In this document: piece by piece, positions 1-8,977 of the stretch
Numbering within the stretch: the first letter of the stretch is position 1
Layout of the letters: each line of letters begins with the position of its first letter
Source of the DNA: Calditrichota bacterium
GTDB taxonomy: Bacteria; Calditrichota; Calditrichia; Calditrichales; J004
Direction: 5' to 3'
Length of the DNA: 64,000 nucleotides
Assembly: GCA_013112635.1 (NCBI GenBank)
Contig: JABFGF010000003.1
Location: 434,001-498,000 of the forward strand
The notes under the pieces: model-generated
The model's input: only the letters and a program-made list of their open reading frames with translations
Databases searched by the model: none
What the model was told of the DNA's origin: nothing
Translations under genes and position numbers: made by a program

Positions 1-609
1 GACAGTATATATGCAAAGGCTCTTTCTGTTTTTAGGCATAATTATGGGGATGAACATCCGGAGATTGCAAACACATTAAATAACTATGCTTTTGTGAAAC
101 TAAATGTTGGCGATACACTGGCTTCATTGCAACTTCATGAGCAGGCCCTGGCCATGTGGCGTAAACTTGTTGGCGATGATAACCCTGAAGTCGCAACAAC
201 CCAGCACAATATTGCCGCTGTAACTTTTTATCAAAAGAATTATGCACTTGCAGAAAAAAAAGAACGAGAAGTAGTCAAGATTTTTCAAAAGATTTATGAT
301 GCAGGCCACCCATACCTTGGCAGCGCTTATTTTATGATGGGCAGGATATTAAATGCGCGGGAAAAATTTATTGAATCTGAAGAGTTCCTCAGAAATTCTT
401 TAAAAATACGCCAAGCTAAATTGGGGGCAAATCATCCGGCAATTGCCAGTGCTTATTTTGAGTTGGGTAAAAGTTTGTTTGGTCAGAATGATTTAGGAAA
501 AGCAAAGGAAATGCTTAAGAGTGCCGAACAAATTTACTCAGTCAATGGTGAAGCAGAAAAAGATGCTCTAAAGAAAACACGTGTATTGCTTGAGAAGTTA
601 AATATATAA
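1..609 (+). CDS. Tetratricopeptide repeat protein, 5' end missing
   Basis: Frame 1 is open from the first base of the window to the TAA at 607-609, giving about 202 visible residues; the true start lies upstream. The first in-frame ATG (94) falls in the middle of a repeat, so it is not the start. The visible part is helical repeats of the kinesin-light-chain type, with HPEIA, HPYLGSAYF and HPAIASAYFELGK at regular spacing of about 42 residues. Such repeats make protein-binding scaffolds; no catalytic domain is seen in this part. The C-terminus ends directly after the last repeat. The partner and role cannot be inferred from what is present. Confidence 0.85.
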   Translation, partial: DSIYAKALSVFRHNYGDEHPEIANTLNNYAFVKLNVGDTLASLQLHEQALAMWRKLVGDDNPEVATTQHNIAAVTFYQKNYALAEKKEREVVKIFQKIYDAGHPYLGSAYFMMGRILNAREKFIESEEFLRNSLKIRQAKLGANHPAIASAYFELGKSLFGQNDLGKAKEMLKSAEQIYSVNGEAEKDALKKTRVLLEKLNI

Positions 610-677
610 ATACATATTTTAATTTCCCGGATTTATATGCTGAATTTATAACATTCATAAAGATTGGTAGAAATGAG

Positions 678-1103
678 ATGTCTTCAATAAAAATAGATTT
701 ACCTCAAAATTATATTTTCGAAACTGAAATTCCTATTCGTATTACTGATATGAATTATGGAGGACATCTTGGCAATGATGTCTATCTTACAATAATCCAC
801 GAAGCAAGGGCACAGTTTTTAAAATCTCACGGTTATACTGAAATTGATATTGAAGGTGTTGGGGCTGTAGTTAATAATGCCGCCTTGGTTTATAAGGCGC
901 AGGTTTTTTATGGAGATTTATTGACGATAAAGATTTCACTGGAAAATCCAGGACGAATGAGCTGTGATTTTAAATATCTGTTGGAAAATACAAAAACTGG
1001 CAAGGAAGTATGTCGCGCCCAAACAGGCTTTGTTTTTTTTAATTATGAAACCGGTAATATTGTTGAGATGCCTCAAAAATTCAGATCATTTTTTGAAAAA
1101 TAA
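678..1103 (+). CDS. Acyl-CoA thioesterase, 4HBT hotdog-fold family
   Basis: The 141-residue protein has the length and layout of single-domain hotdog thioesterases of the YbgC/4HBT type. The N-terminal strand RITDMNYGGHLGNDVYL holds the Asp and the following Asn/His region where this family keeps its catalytic residue, and VYKAQVFYGDLLTIKISL matches the central strands. The expected reaction is hydrolysis of an acyl-CoA or aryl-CoA thioester in the cytoplasm; the substrate cannot be read from the sequence. It stands alone on the plus strand, 68 bp after the TPR gene, and converges on the thioredoxin-like gene. Confidence 0.8.
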   Translation: MSSIKIDLPQNYIFETEIPIRITDMNYGGHLGNDVYLTIIHEARAQFLKSHGYTEIDIEGVGAVVNNAALVYKAQVFYGDLLTIKISLENPGRMSCDFKYLLENTKTGKEVCRAQTGFVFFNYETGNIVEMPQKFRSFFEK

Positions 1104-1123
1104 ATTACCCAAAATTTAATTCA

Positions 1124-1432
1124 TTAAATTAGTCTAGTCATACGTTCAAGAAATTGATGTACTTCAGATACTGAAAAATTGCGGCTCAATCTTTTACTTT
1201 CCTTACCCTCTACAAATATAAGAATCGATGGGACAGCAAATATAGAATACTGTCCTGCCAGTTCCGGTTGCTTGGTTGTATCAATATATTTAAAAACCAC
1301 TTCGTTATAATTTTCTATCAATTTTTCAATTTTAGGTCTTAGAACTTTACAAACAGAGCATTGTGGAGTAGAAAAATAACTTATTACAATTGGATGGTTC
1401 TTTAAGAATTCGTCAAATTGATCTAACTGCAT
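1124..1432 (-). CDS. Thioredoxin-like protein with a CSVC active site
   Basis: This is a 102-residue single thioredoxin fold. The redox motif is C-S-V-C in STPQCSVCKVLRP, replacing the classical CGPC, and the cis-proline loop is visible in FAVPSILIF. No signal peptide is present, so it should act in the cytoplasm as a thiol-disulfide oxidoreductase. The altered dipeptide between the cysteines would change redox potential and partner choice compared with housekeeping thioredoxin. It is transcribed alone, and its upstream region is shared with the divergent Lrp regulator. Confidence 0.82.
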   Translation of the reverse strand: MQLDQFDEFLKNHPIVISYFSTPQCSVCKVLRPKIEKLIENYNEVVFKYIDTTKQPELAGQYSIFAVPSILIFVEGKESKRLSRNFSVSEVHQFLERMTRLI

Positions 1433-1600
1433 TTATATCTCACCAAATATTGTTTTAGTTTTTTTGATGTACAAAATATTTGATTGGTACATTTTTAAGC
1501 ATCTACTCATATTCTTTTAATTTTTTTAACTATTCGTCCGTAAATATATAAACCTTTCAAGTGATTCTACCGAAAAACTTTAATAATTAAAGAAAAAATA

Positions 1601-1629
1601 TTGCTTTGCTTAAATAAATTTATTATATA
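1601..1629 (+). promoter_or_regulatory. Candidate sigma-70-type promoter for the Lrp-glnN pair
   Basis: TTGCTT (1601-1606) and TATATA (1624-1629) are separated by 17 bases and lie 28 bases upstream of the Lrp-type ATG. The region is AT-rich, so a chance match is possible. Confidence 0.35.
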
Positions 1630-1657
1630 CCGCACTCGTGTTTAACGATTAAAAAGA

Positions 1658-2146
1658 ATGGAGCTAAAAATAGACAAAACAGATTTTCAAATTCTAAACA
1701 TGTTACAACAGAAAGGACGCATGAAAAGAAGCGTTATAGCTGAACATGTAGGGCTAACTATTCCGGCTGTAAGTGAACGAATGCGCAAAATGGAAGAATC
1801 GGGTGTAATAAGAAATTATGCCTGTATTGCCGATGCCCGCAAACTTAACCTGGATATGATGGCTTTTGTATTTATCGCGACAGAATCATCAAAAAGCTAC
1901 CAGATAATTATCGACCAGTCAGAAAAAGAACCGGAAATTCAGGAGTGCCACGCAATTACCGGTGGTGGATCACATCTTTTAAAGATTAGAACAGTCAATA
2001 CAGAAAGTCTTGAAAAATTATTAGCGAGGATTCAATCGTGGAAAGGCGTTGTAAATACGACAACAGATATTGTGCTTTCCAGCCCAAAAGAAACTACAGC
2101 TTTATCGCTGGAACATTTAAAAACTAAAATTGAAAATAAAAAATAA
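1658..2146 (+). CDS. Lrp/AsnC family transcriptional regulator
   Basis: The 162-residue protein opens with an AsnC-type helix-turn-helix (TDFQILNMLQQKGRMKRSVIAEHVGLTIPAVSERMRKME, roughly residues 8-45 in several pieces), followed by an RAM/ACT-like ligand domain with the typical CHAITGGGSHLLKIR stretch near residue 105. Members bind DNA as oligomers and respond to amino acids. The gene is 17 bp upstream of glnN on the same strand, so it may sense amino-acid status and control glutamine synthesis; that link is inferred from position only. Confidence 0.88.
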   Translation: MELKIDKTDFQILNMLQQKGRMKRSVIAEHVGLTIPAVSERMRKMEESGVIRNYACIADARKLNLDMMAFVFIATESSKSYQIIIDQSEKEPEIQECHAITGGGSHLLKIRTVNTESLEKLLARIQSWKGVVNTTTDIVLSSPKETTALSLEHLKTKIENKK

Positions 2147-2163
2147 TAGAGGAAGGATTAGAA

Positions 2164-4311
2164 ATGCCGGTTACTAATAATGATTTAAAACGTGATAACC
2201 TCATGGATTATTTTGGTATAAATACTTTTAATGATACGCTTATGCGCGAAAAATTGCCAAAAGAGACATATAAAAGTTTGCAAAATACAATCAAAAATGG
2301 TGCTAAGCTTGATAAGGAAGTAGCAGATACAGTAGCGCATGCCATGAAAGAATGGGCGCTGGAAAATGGAATCACCCATTTTACACATTGGTTTCAGCCG
2401 ATGACCGGATTGACTGCTGAAAAACATGATGCATTTCTGGATATAAATGGTGATGGTGAGCCGATTCAGCGTTTTAGCGGAAATATGCTTATCCAGGGTG
2501 AGCCTGATGCCTCCAGCTTTCCAAGTGGTGGAATGCGTACAACATTCGAAGCTCGCGGTTACACTATGTGGGATCCATCAAGCCCGGCGTTTATTATGGA
2601 AGGACCCGGTGGTGGTATTTTATGTATCCCTTCAGTTTTTATTTCTTACAATGGTGAGGCACTGGATAAGAAAACACCTTTGTTGCGATCGATGAGCGTG
2701 CTGGATAAAGCAGCCTGTGACACACTAAAAATATTCGGCAGAGAAGTTACCAAAGTAACTACAACACTTGGCCCGGAACAGGAATACTTTTTGGTGGATA
2801 GTGATTATTACGACAGCCGTCCGGATTTGATCCTGGCAGGACGCACATTAATTGGCGCACAGCCACCAAAAGGCCAGGAAATGGAAGATCATTATTTTGG
2901 AAGTATAAAAGAACGTGTTTTGGAATTTATGCAGCTCGCCGAAAAAGAACTTTATAAATTGGGAATCCCGGCTAAAACACGTCATAACGAAGTGGCGCCA
3001 CACCAGTTTGAGTTAGCGCCAATCTTTTCGGAAGCGAATATTTCTGCAGACAGAAACCAGCAGGTAATGGAGATATTAAAAAAGGTTGCTACACGATTGG
3101 ATCTGGCTTTACTTCTTCATGAAAAACCCTTTGCCGGTGTAAATGGCAGTGGCAAACATCTTAACTGGTCTATGACAGACAGCGATGGACATAACCTTTT
3201 GGATCCTGGCCATACACCAAGTGAAAATGTACAGTTCCTTGTTTTTCTTGTTGCAATTTTAGATGCGGTTTATAGCTATTCAGATATTTTGCGTGCCACA
3301 ATTGCTTCCACAGGAAATGATCATCGCCTTGGGGCAAACGAAGCACCACCGGCAATTATGTCTGTATTTCTTGGGTCTACCCTAAGTAATATTCTTGATA
3401 GTATCGAGAAGGGTGATGAACATGTTAGCAGAGAAAAAATTATTGATATGGGAATTTCAAACCTTCCAAGAATTCTGCAGGATAACACAGATCGTAACAG
3501 GACTTCACCTTTCGCTTTTACCGGGAATAAATTCGAGTTTCGGGCACTGGGCAGTACAGCCAGTATTTCCATGCCTGCCACTGTTTTAAATGCGGCTGTT
3601 GCAGAATCGCTCAACTCAATTATTGAAGAAATCAATTCTGAAAAAAAGGCAGGAAAAGATACAACAGATGCTTGTTTTGCAGCATTAAAAAAATATATTG
3701 CCAAAACGAAAGCTATCCGTTATGAAGGAAATAATTACTCGGATGAATGGGTAGTTGAAGCTGAAAAACGCGGCTTGCCAAATCTCAAAGATACACCTGC
3801 TTCACTTGAGGCATACCGTTTTGATAAAAATATAAAAATGCTTACCAGCATGGGGATTTTGTCCGAGGCAGAAATCGAATCCCGCTACAACACAAAACTT
3901 GAACGGTATTGCAACATCATAGCCATTGAGTACGAAACTTTAAAAACAATAGTCTCAACCATGGTTACACCTTCGGCTTTAGCTTATCAAAATAATGTGA
4001 TCAGCGCAGTAAAAGGATTAAATGAGGTTAGTAGTTTACTGGGTGATGCTTCCGTGATTGATGAGCAAGCAAAATTATTAACAGAAGTAGCAGGCCAGGT
4101 AGCAGGGTTGTCAAAGACATCAGCTTTATTAAATGAGTTGACAGAAAAAGCTGAGGCACTTGATTCGGAAAAAGAGAAAGCGGCTTTTATTGCCGGGAAA
4201 GTCATTCCTGCAATGGATGCAGTTCGTGCACATAGTGATGCCTTAGAGGAGCTTGTACCGGATGATTTATGGCCCTTGCCAAAATATCGTGAAATGCTTT
4301 TTATAATGTAG
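2164..4311 (+). CDS. glnN: Glutamine synthetase type III
   Basis: This enzyme makes glutamine from glutamate, ammonia and ATP. The 715-residue length fits GSIII (about 700-730) and is far above the roughly 470 of GSI. Family-typical stretches are visible: the N-terminal domain, EGPGGGILCIPSVF near residue 145, NGSGKHLNWS near 326, and GNDHRLGANEAPPAI near 385, followed by the long helical C-terminus typical of GSIII. A strong Shine-Dalgarno (GAGGAAGG) precedes the ATG. It follows the Lrp-type regulator with a short gap, so both are probably on one transcript. A bidirectional terminator follows. Confidence 0.95.
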   Translation: MPVTNNDLKRDNLMDYFGINTFNDTLMREKLPKETYKSLQNTIKNGAKLDKEVADTVAHAMKEWALENGITHFTHWFQPMTGLTAEKHDAFLDINGDGEPIQRFSGNMLIQGEPDASSFPSGGMRTTFEARGYTMWDPSSPAFIMEGPGGGILCIPSVFISYNGEALDKKTPLLRSMSVLDKAACDTLKIFGREVTKVTTTLGPEQEYFLVDSDYYDSRPDLILAGRTLIGAQPPKGQEMEDHYFGSIKERVLEFMQLAEKELYKLGIPAKTRHNEVAPHQFELAPIFSEANISADRNQQVMEILKKVATRLDLALLLHEKPFAGVNGSGKHLNWSMTDSDGHNLLDPGHTPSENVQFLVFLVAILDAVYSYSDILRATIASTGNDHRLGANEAPPAIMSVFLGSTLSNILDSIEKGDEHVSREKIIDMGISNLPRILQDNTDRNRTSPFAFTGNKFEFRALGSTASISMPATVLNAAVAESLNSIIEEINSEKKAGKDTTDACFAALKKYIAKTKAIRYEGNNYSDEWVVEAEKRGLPNLKDTPASLEAYRFDKNIKMLTSMGILSEAEIESRYNTKLERYCNIIAIEYETLKTIVSTMVTPSALAYQNNVISAVKGLNEVSSLLGDASVIDEQAKLLTEVAGQVAGLSKTSALLNELTEKAEALDSEKEKAAFIAGKVIPAMDAVRAHSDALEELVPDDLWPLPKYREMLFIM

Positions 4312-4343
4312 GTTGCGATGCTGCTTTATTAATTATCATAATT

Positions 4344-4382
4344 AAAAACCTTCCGGGAATAAAAATTCTGGGAGGTTTTTTT
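4344..4382. terminator. Bidirectional intrinsic terminator between glnN and the ABC-F gene
   Basis: The left arm (AAAAACCTTCC) and right arm (GGAGGTTTTT) form a stem of about 10 bp with one extra base. A T-run follows on the plus strand and an A-run precedes it, so it can end transcripts of both convergent genes. Confidence 0.75.
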
Positions 4383-6354
4383 ATTGTAATGAATTTAGCA
4401 ATTCTTCCAACTCCAAATGCTTTTGCTCCCACTCAATTTCAAGTGCAGGAATTTCAATATCGATTTGACCGTATTCCTTGTTCAGTTCTTTGCCTTTAAC
4501 CGGATCATTATAGGTGTCAGGATCGGCCAGTTGATTTTCCAATTCACCTTTTCGCGATGTTAACAGATCGAGTTTATTTTCAATCTCATCAATCCGTTTT
4601 TGTAAAACATTTCGCTGTTTGCTAACAAGCTTACGTGCTTCAGCTTCTTCTCTTTTTTGCTCCTTGGATTTTCTTGAGCTGTTTGAACCTTTTATTTCAG
4701 TAACATTGGCAGGCTCAACTTTTTTATTTGAAGGAACCTGATTTTCAATTTCTTCCGGGTGATATTGTTTTCGTTTGTTCAGATAATATGAATAATTCCC
4801 CGGATAATCATACAATTTACTTTCTTTAATTTCTACTACACGCTTAACCAGGCGATCCAGAAAATAACGGTCGTGTGAGATAACCAAAAGAGTTCCGTCA
4901 TAATCGCGCAGAGCATGTTCAAGTGCATCTTTGGAGGCCATATCCAGGTGATTTGTCGGCTCATCCATAATTAAAAAGTTGCATGGCGAAAGCAATATTT
5001 TGGCTAATGAAACACGTGCTTTTTCTCCTCCGGAAAGAACGCCTGTTTTTTTATTTACATCATCGCCGGTAAAACGGAAAATGCCAAGAATGTCGCGCAG
5101 TTTTGGTCTGAATGAAGGCGCTGCAGTTTCTTCCACTTCTTCATAAATGGTTTTGTTCAAATCTAATGCATCTACCTGATGCTGCGCATAGTAGCCTATG
5201 TTTACCCGCTCACCAACATGAAGCTGACCTTGTTGAGGAATCAATTCTTTGTGGATCAACCGGGTTAGTGTTGTTTTGCCCTGGCCATTATCGCCAACCA
5301 GAGCCAACTTTTCACCACGCACAATATTTAAATCGAAATCTTTAAAAACCTGGTTTTCGCCATAACTAAAAGCCAGATCAGAAATACTCAATACTTCTTT
5401 AAAGCTTTTTACATCGGCCTGGATTTGGAATGAAAATCTGGAAGTCTGTTCCGGTGGTTCGATGATTTCCATTTTTTCCAGCATTTTTACACGGCTTTGA
5501 ACAGCAGCAGCTTTTGTGTTTTTATAGCGAAAACGATCAATAAACTTTTGGATTCGAGCCCGTTCTTCCTGTTGGGCTTGCCATGCTTTTATAAGCTGCT
5601 CAGTCATCAGCTCTTTTTTTTCTTCATAAAAATGATAATTGCCGGAATAGCTTGTAATCTTGCCTTTATCCATTTCGGCAATTTCATTTACCAGCCTGTC
5701 AAGAAAAAAACGATCATGCGAAATAATTATTATTGTTCCGGAAAATGTTTGCAGATAATCTTCAAGCCATTCCAGAGAACTTAAATCGAGATGGTTTGTC
5801 GGCTCATCCATTAAAAGCAGGTCAGGTGCCTGAAGCAGCAAACGACATAAATGAACACGCATTCGCCAGCCGCCGCTAAATTCGCTGATTATCCTGTCAA
5901 AATCACCATCTTTAAATCCTAAACCGCTTAATATTTTTTTTGCTTCCGATTCAATCTGGTATCCACCGAGCAGGGAAAAGCGATCTTCCAACAGGCCCAG
6001 TTTTTTTAACAAAGCCGGATTCCCATCATCGGCATCAAGCTGTTTATGGGTGTTTTTAAGTTCGTGTTCAATTTGAATCAGTTCCGGATTTCCGGTCATC
6101 ACAATATCAAGAATGGATTTTTCTTCAAAGATTATTTCTTCCTGTGGCAGATAGCCAATGGAATAATTTTTGGGTATAGAAATTGATCCGCCGGTTGGCT
6201 CGTATTCATTGGTCAGGATTCTTAAAAAGGTTGTCTTACCGGCACCATTTGGCCCAATTAGTCCTATTCGCCTGTTTGGTTTAATCGTCCATGTGATATT
6301 TCTTAGCAGATTTAAATCGCCAATGGAAAATGAAAGATTGTTTATTTGCAGCAT
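4381..6354 (-). CDS. ABC-F family ATPase (Uup/YdiF-like)
   Basis: The 657-residue protein has two ABC ATPase domains and no membrane segment. Domain 1 has the P-loop GPNGAGKT near residue 36, signature SGGWRMRV, and LLLMDEPTNHLD; domain 2 has GDNGQGKT near 352, LSGGEKARVSLAK and FLIMDEPTNHLD. The linker between them is charged and helical, as in the P-site tRNA-interaction motif, and the C-terminal 110 residues form a coiled coil as in Uup. ABC-F proteins act on ribosomes rather than in transport. Whether this copy serves translation factor, resistance or DNA-related roles cannot be told. It is monocistronic. Confidence 0.92.
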   Translation of the reverse strand: MLQINNLSFSIGDLNLLRNITWTIKPNRRIGLIGPNGAGKTTFLRILTNEYEPTGGSISIPKNYSIGYLPQEEIIFEEKSILDIVMTGNPELIQIEHELKNTHKQLDADDGNPALLKKLGLLEDRFSLLGGYQIESEAKKILSGLGFKDGDFDRIISEFSGGWRMRVHLCRLLLQAPDLLLMDEPTNHLDLSSLEWLEDYLQTFSGTIIIISHDRFFLDRLVNEIAEMDKGKITSYSGNYHFYEEKKELMTEQLIKAWQAQQEERARIQKFIDRFRYKNTKAAAVQSRVKMLEKMEIIEPPEQTSRFSFQIQADVKSFKEVLSISDLAFSYGENQVFKDFDLNIVRGEKLALVGDNGQGKTTLTRLIHKELIPQQGQLHVGERVNIGYYAQHQVDALDLNKTIYEEVEETAAPSFRPKLRDILGIFRFTGDDVNKKTGVLSGGEKARVSLAKILLSPCNFLIMDEPTNHLDMASKDALEHALRDYDGTLLVISHDRYFLDRLVKRVVEIKESKLYDYPGNYSYYLNKRKQYHPEEIENQVPSNKKVEPANVTEIKGSNSSRKSKEQKREEAEARKLVSKQRNVLQKRIDEIENKLDLLTSRKGELENQLADPDTYNDPVKGKELNKEYGQIDIEIPALEIEWEQKHLELEELLNSLQ

Positions 6355-6467
6355 ATTTTTCGTGAAATTATAATGGGGCTAAAATGTAAGCAGTACTCAA
6401 TTTGGATGAAAGTTAAAACAAAATAAAATTTATTTGAAATTATTGTCGTTTGGCGTTAATATCAAAT

Positions 6468-6749
6468 ATGATTAAATCGTTTAGAGATAAAGAGACCGAA
6501 TTGATCTGGAATCAAAAAGTTTCAAAAAAGTATGCATTAAATCTACAAAAAATAGCCTTAAGAAAACTATTCATTATTCATGCGGCAAAAAATTTAAATG
6601 ATTTAAAGATTCCACCAGCAAACTGTTTGGAAAAACTTAAAGGAAGCCGAAAAGGCCAATATAGCATTCGAATAAACAATCAATGGCGCATTTGTTTTAT
6701 ATGGAAAGAGTCCGATGCATATCAAGTAGAAATAGTAGATTATCATTAA
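6468..6749 (+). CDS. higB: HigB-type toxin, RelE/ParE superfamily mRNA interferase
   Basis: The 93-residue protein matches HigB: it starts MIKSFRDKETELIW, and ends GQYSIRINNQWRICFIWKE, the conserved C-terminal strand pair carrying the putative catalytic Arg/His region. I chose the ATG at 6468 over an in-frame TTG at 6450 because family members begin with this motif. HigB cleaves mRNA on the ribosome and is neutralised by HigA. The gene is 9 bp upstream of its antitoxin, the usual toxin-first order of higBA. Confidence 0.88.
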   Translation: MIKSFRDKETELIWNQKVSKKYALNLQKIALRKLFIIHAAKNLNDLKIPPANCLEKLKGSRKGQYSIRINNQWRICFIWKESDAYQVEIVDYH

Positions 6750-6758
6750 GGAAATGAA

Positions 6759-7052
6759 ATGAGCAAATTACCAAACATCCATCCCGGAGAAATATTGCGT
6801 GAAGAATTTTTACGGGAACTTGGGATAACATCATACCGGTTAGCCAAAGAAACCAAAATGCCTCCAACACGAATTTCTCAAATTGTCCGCGAGAAACGCC
6901 GTATTACCCCAGATACAGCTCTCCGGTTATCTAAGTTTTTTAGCAACTCGGCTGAATTCTGGTTAAATTTACAAATGGAATTTGACTTGAGGGAGGGTAG
7001 GTCACAAATAAAAAACGAACTTGATTCTATCAACCATTTCCAAGCGATTTGA
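6759..7052 (+). CDS. higA: HigA-type antitoxin, XRE family
   Basis: The 97-residue protein starts with the HigA hallmark HPGEILREEFLRELG and continues into an XRE helix-turn-helix (ITSYRLAKETKMPPTRISQI, RRITPDTALRLSKFF). It should bind the HigB toxin and repress the shared promoter upstream of 6468. An AAGG ribosome site lies just before the ATG, overlapping the end of the toxin gene. The creatininase-like gene begins only 8 bp after its stop and could be co-transcribed, though no functional link is known. Confidence 0.9.
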   Translation: MSKLPNIHPGEILREEFLRELGITSYRLAKETKMPPTRISQIVREKRRITPDTALRLSKFFSNSAEFWLNLQMEFDLREGRSQIKNELDSINHFQAI

Positions 7053-7060
7053 TTATTTCA

Positions 7061-7981
7061 ATGAAAAAAAACTACCTTGCTTTTGAAGATTTAACTGCTC
7101 TTGAACTTGATGCCCTCAATCGTGAAAAAACGGTTTTTCTACTTTCCGTAAGCTTGCTGGAAGAGCATGGCCCGCATCTGCCTTTTGGCGTAGATGTATT
7201 TGTTGCCGAGTTTATGGCTGAAAAACTAATGGATGAAATAAGTGAAAATCATAATGATTTTACAATTGTAAAATTTCCGCCTCTTCACGTTGGCAGTGGT
7301 GGCATTCGCTGGTTGGGTACAATTAACAGCAAGCAGCGCACGATGCGTAAAATCGTTTATGACTATTGCTCACATCTTGGGAAACATGGTTTTAAATATG
7401 TGCTGCTTTCAAATGGTCATGGCGGGTTAGGTCATGTAGTTGCCCTCGAAGAAGCTGCCCGAAAATGCTCCAGAAAATACAATATGTCCGTTATTTCACC
7501 GAGTGGAAATGTTGCCTTTAATCTGATGACCGGGGAATATATCCATGAGATTGAAGCTATTTTGGGATCGGAGTTTTCAGAGCAGGAGAAGGAAAATATA
7601 AAAAATGATTCCCATGCCGGCTGGTGGGAAACAAGTGTAATGCTTTTGATGAAACCTCACCTGGTAAAGGATTCATTTAAGAAGTTGGAGCCTTATGTTT
7701 TAACACGGGGGCAGCGCATGCGCAACAAAGTCTATCCCGGTGACCAGGGCTTTCGTGGTTATCCTGCTAAGGCTACAAAAGAATATGCGCAGGCCGTTGT
7801 GGATGTAATGGTGAAGCATACAATGGAACTTGTGAATGAATGGCTGGCTGGTAAGGATATGAAGAAAAAGGCATCGTCACCTCTTTATAATATGCTTTTT
7901 TTTAGAACAAATTTTGATAGAACCGTTATTTTTTCTGTGCTGATAATTTTTGTCATTATCTGCTATTTTGTATTTAGATAA
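7061..7981 (+). CDS. Creatininase-family amidohydrolase with a C-terminal membrane anchor
   Basis: The 306-residue protein has the metal-binding motifs of the creatininase/ArfB family: EEHGPHLPFGVD near residues 34-45, NGHGG near 115, and DSHAGWWETS near 187. These residues bind two metals and hydrolyse an amide or cyclic amide bond. The last 25 residues (FSVLIIFVIICYFVF) form one hydrophobic helix, not usual for this soluble family, which suggests tethering to the membrane. The ATG at 7061 is preferred to an upstream TTG at 7049 that overlaps higA. The substrate is unknown; creatinine is unlikely to be the only possibility. Confidence 0.82.
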   Translation: MKKNYLAFEDLTALELDALNREKTVFLLSVSLLEEHGPHLPFGVDVFVAEFMAEKLMDEISENHNDFTIVKFPPLHVGSGGIRWLGTINSKQRTMRKIVYDYCSHLGKHGFKYVLLSNGHGGLGHVVALEEAARKCSRKYNMSVISPSGNVAFNLMTGEYIHEIEAILGSEFSEQEKENIKNDSHAGWWETSVMLLMKPHLVKDSFKKLEPYVLTRGQRMRNKVYPGDQGFRGYPAKATKEYAQAVVDVMVKHTMELVNEWLAGKDMKKKASSPLYNMLFFRTNFDRTVIFSVLIIFVIICYFVFR

Positions 7982-8002
7982 GAGACCTGGAAAAAATCAG
8001 TT

Positions 8003-8977
8003 TTATTTTTCTTCCTGATTTATTCGTATTACAATTTTCCCTTTTACATTTTCCTCAATAAGTACTTTAAAAGCTTCAGGCGTCTCATCCAATTTGAATG
8101 TTCTGTCAACAACCGGTTTAATTTTTCCGGATTCAATAAATTGTATTATGTCAGCTAATCCTTTGTTTGGTTTTGCGCCGAGGATGCCCATTTTCCTTTT
8201 CCCGGTTAATGAAATTATTGATCCAAAAACAGCAGTTTGAAGTAGATGAGGAATGTTTCCACCAACCATTATGTAGACACCTTTTTTTGTAAGCGCGCGT
8301 TTATAATGAAAAATTGAGTGACTTGCAATGAGATCGAGAATCAAATCATATTTTTGCCTGTTCTCAGTAAAATCTTCCTGGGTATAATCTATAACTTCAT
8401 CAGCGCCAAGTAAACGCATCAGCTCAAACTTCTGTAAACTATCGACGCAGGTAACATGGGCACCAAATAATTTTGCCAATTGAACTGCAAAACTGCCAGA
8501 CCCACCACCGGCACCGTTTATCAATACCTTTTGCCCCGGTTGCACTTTTCCATTATCACGAAGTCCCTGAAGGGCCACAAGTGCAGCTTGCGGAATGGAG
8601 GAAGCTTTTTCAAATGATATACTTCCCGGTTTTAATAAAAGCCTGTTTGCGGGTACACAAACATATTCAGCCAATCCTCCCCAGAAATCAAAGATATCAC
8701 CGAATACAGCATCTCCCTTTTTAAACTCTTTTACTTCTTCTCCACAAGCTTCAACAACGCCGGCAATATCGGAACCAAGGATGGTTTTTCCGGGCTTAAA
8801 TAATCCCCACATTCTAGTATAAAACGGACGTCCTTTTAGAAACTCACCATCGGATGCGTTAAGCGATGTGGCATATATTTTTATTAAAACTTCATTACTT
8901 TTTGGAACAGGTTTATCGATATCTTTTAATTTTAAAACTTCCGGATTTCCATATTGGCTATAAACGATGGCTTTCAT
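8003..8977 (-). CDS. NAD(P)-dependent alcohol dehydrogenase / quinone oxidoreductase (zinc-free MDR)
   Basis: The 324-residue protein is a medium-chain dehydrogenase/reductase of the quinone-oxidoreductase branch. It has the GroES-like N-terminal half (SLNASDGEFLKGRPF, GSDIAGVVEACG) and a Rossmann half with GAGGGSGSFAVQLAKLFGA near residue 155 for NAD(P)H. The cysteine ligands of the structural zinc are absent, which fits the zinc-independent group. The expected role is reduction of an enone, quinone or aldehyde. Its ATG overlaps the stop of the upstream radical SAM gene by 4 bases (ATGA), so the two are translationally coupled. Confidence 0.85.
   Translation of the reverse strand: MKAIVYSQYGNPEVLKLKDIDKPVPKSNEVLIKIYATSLNASDGEFLKGRPFYTRMWGLFKPGKTILGSDIAGVVEACGEEVKEFKKGDAVFGDIFDFWGGLAEYVCVPANRLLLKPGSISFEKASSIPQAALVALQGLRDNGKVQPGQKVLINGAGGGSGSFAVQLAKLFGAHVTCVDSLQKFELMRLLGADEVIDYTQEDFTENRQKYDLILDLIASHSIFHYKRALTKKGVYIMVGGNIPHLLQTAVFGSIISLTGKRKMGILGAKPNKGLADIIQFIESGKIKPVVDRTFKLDETPEAFKVLIEENVKGKIVIRINQEEK

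Noticed and set aside
1113-1130. Palindrome AATTTAAT/ATTAAATT as a terminator between thioesterase and thioredoxin-like genes
   Set aside because: It is all A and T, has no T-run and would give a weak stem; chance is likely in this AT-rich gap.
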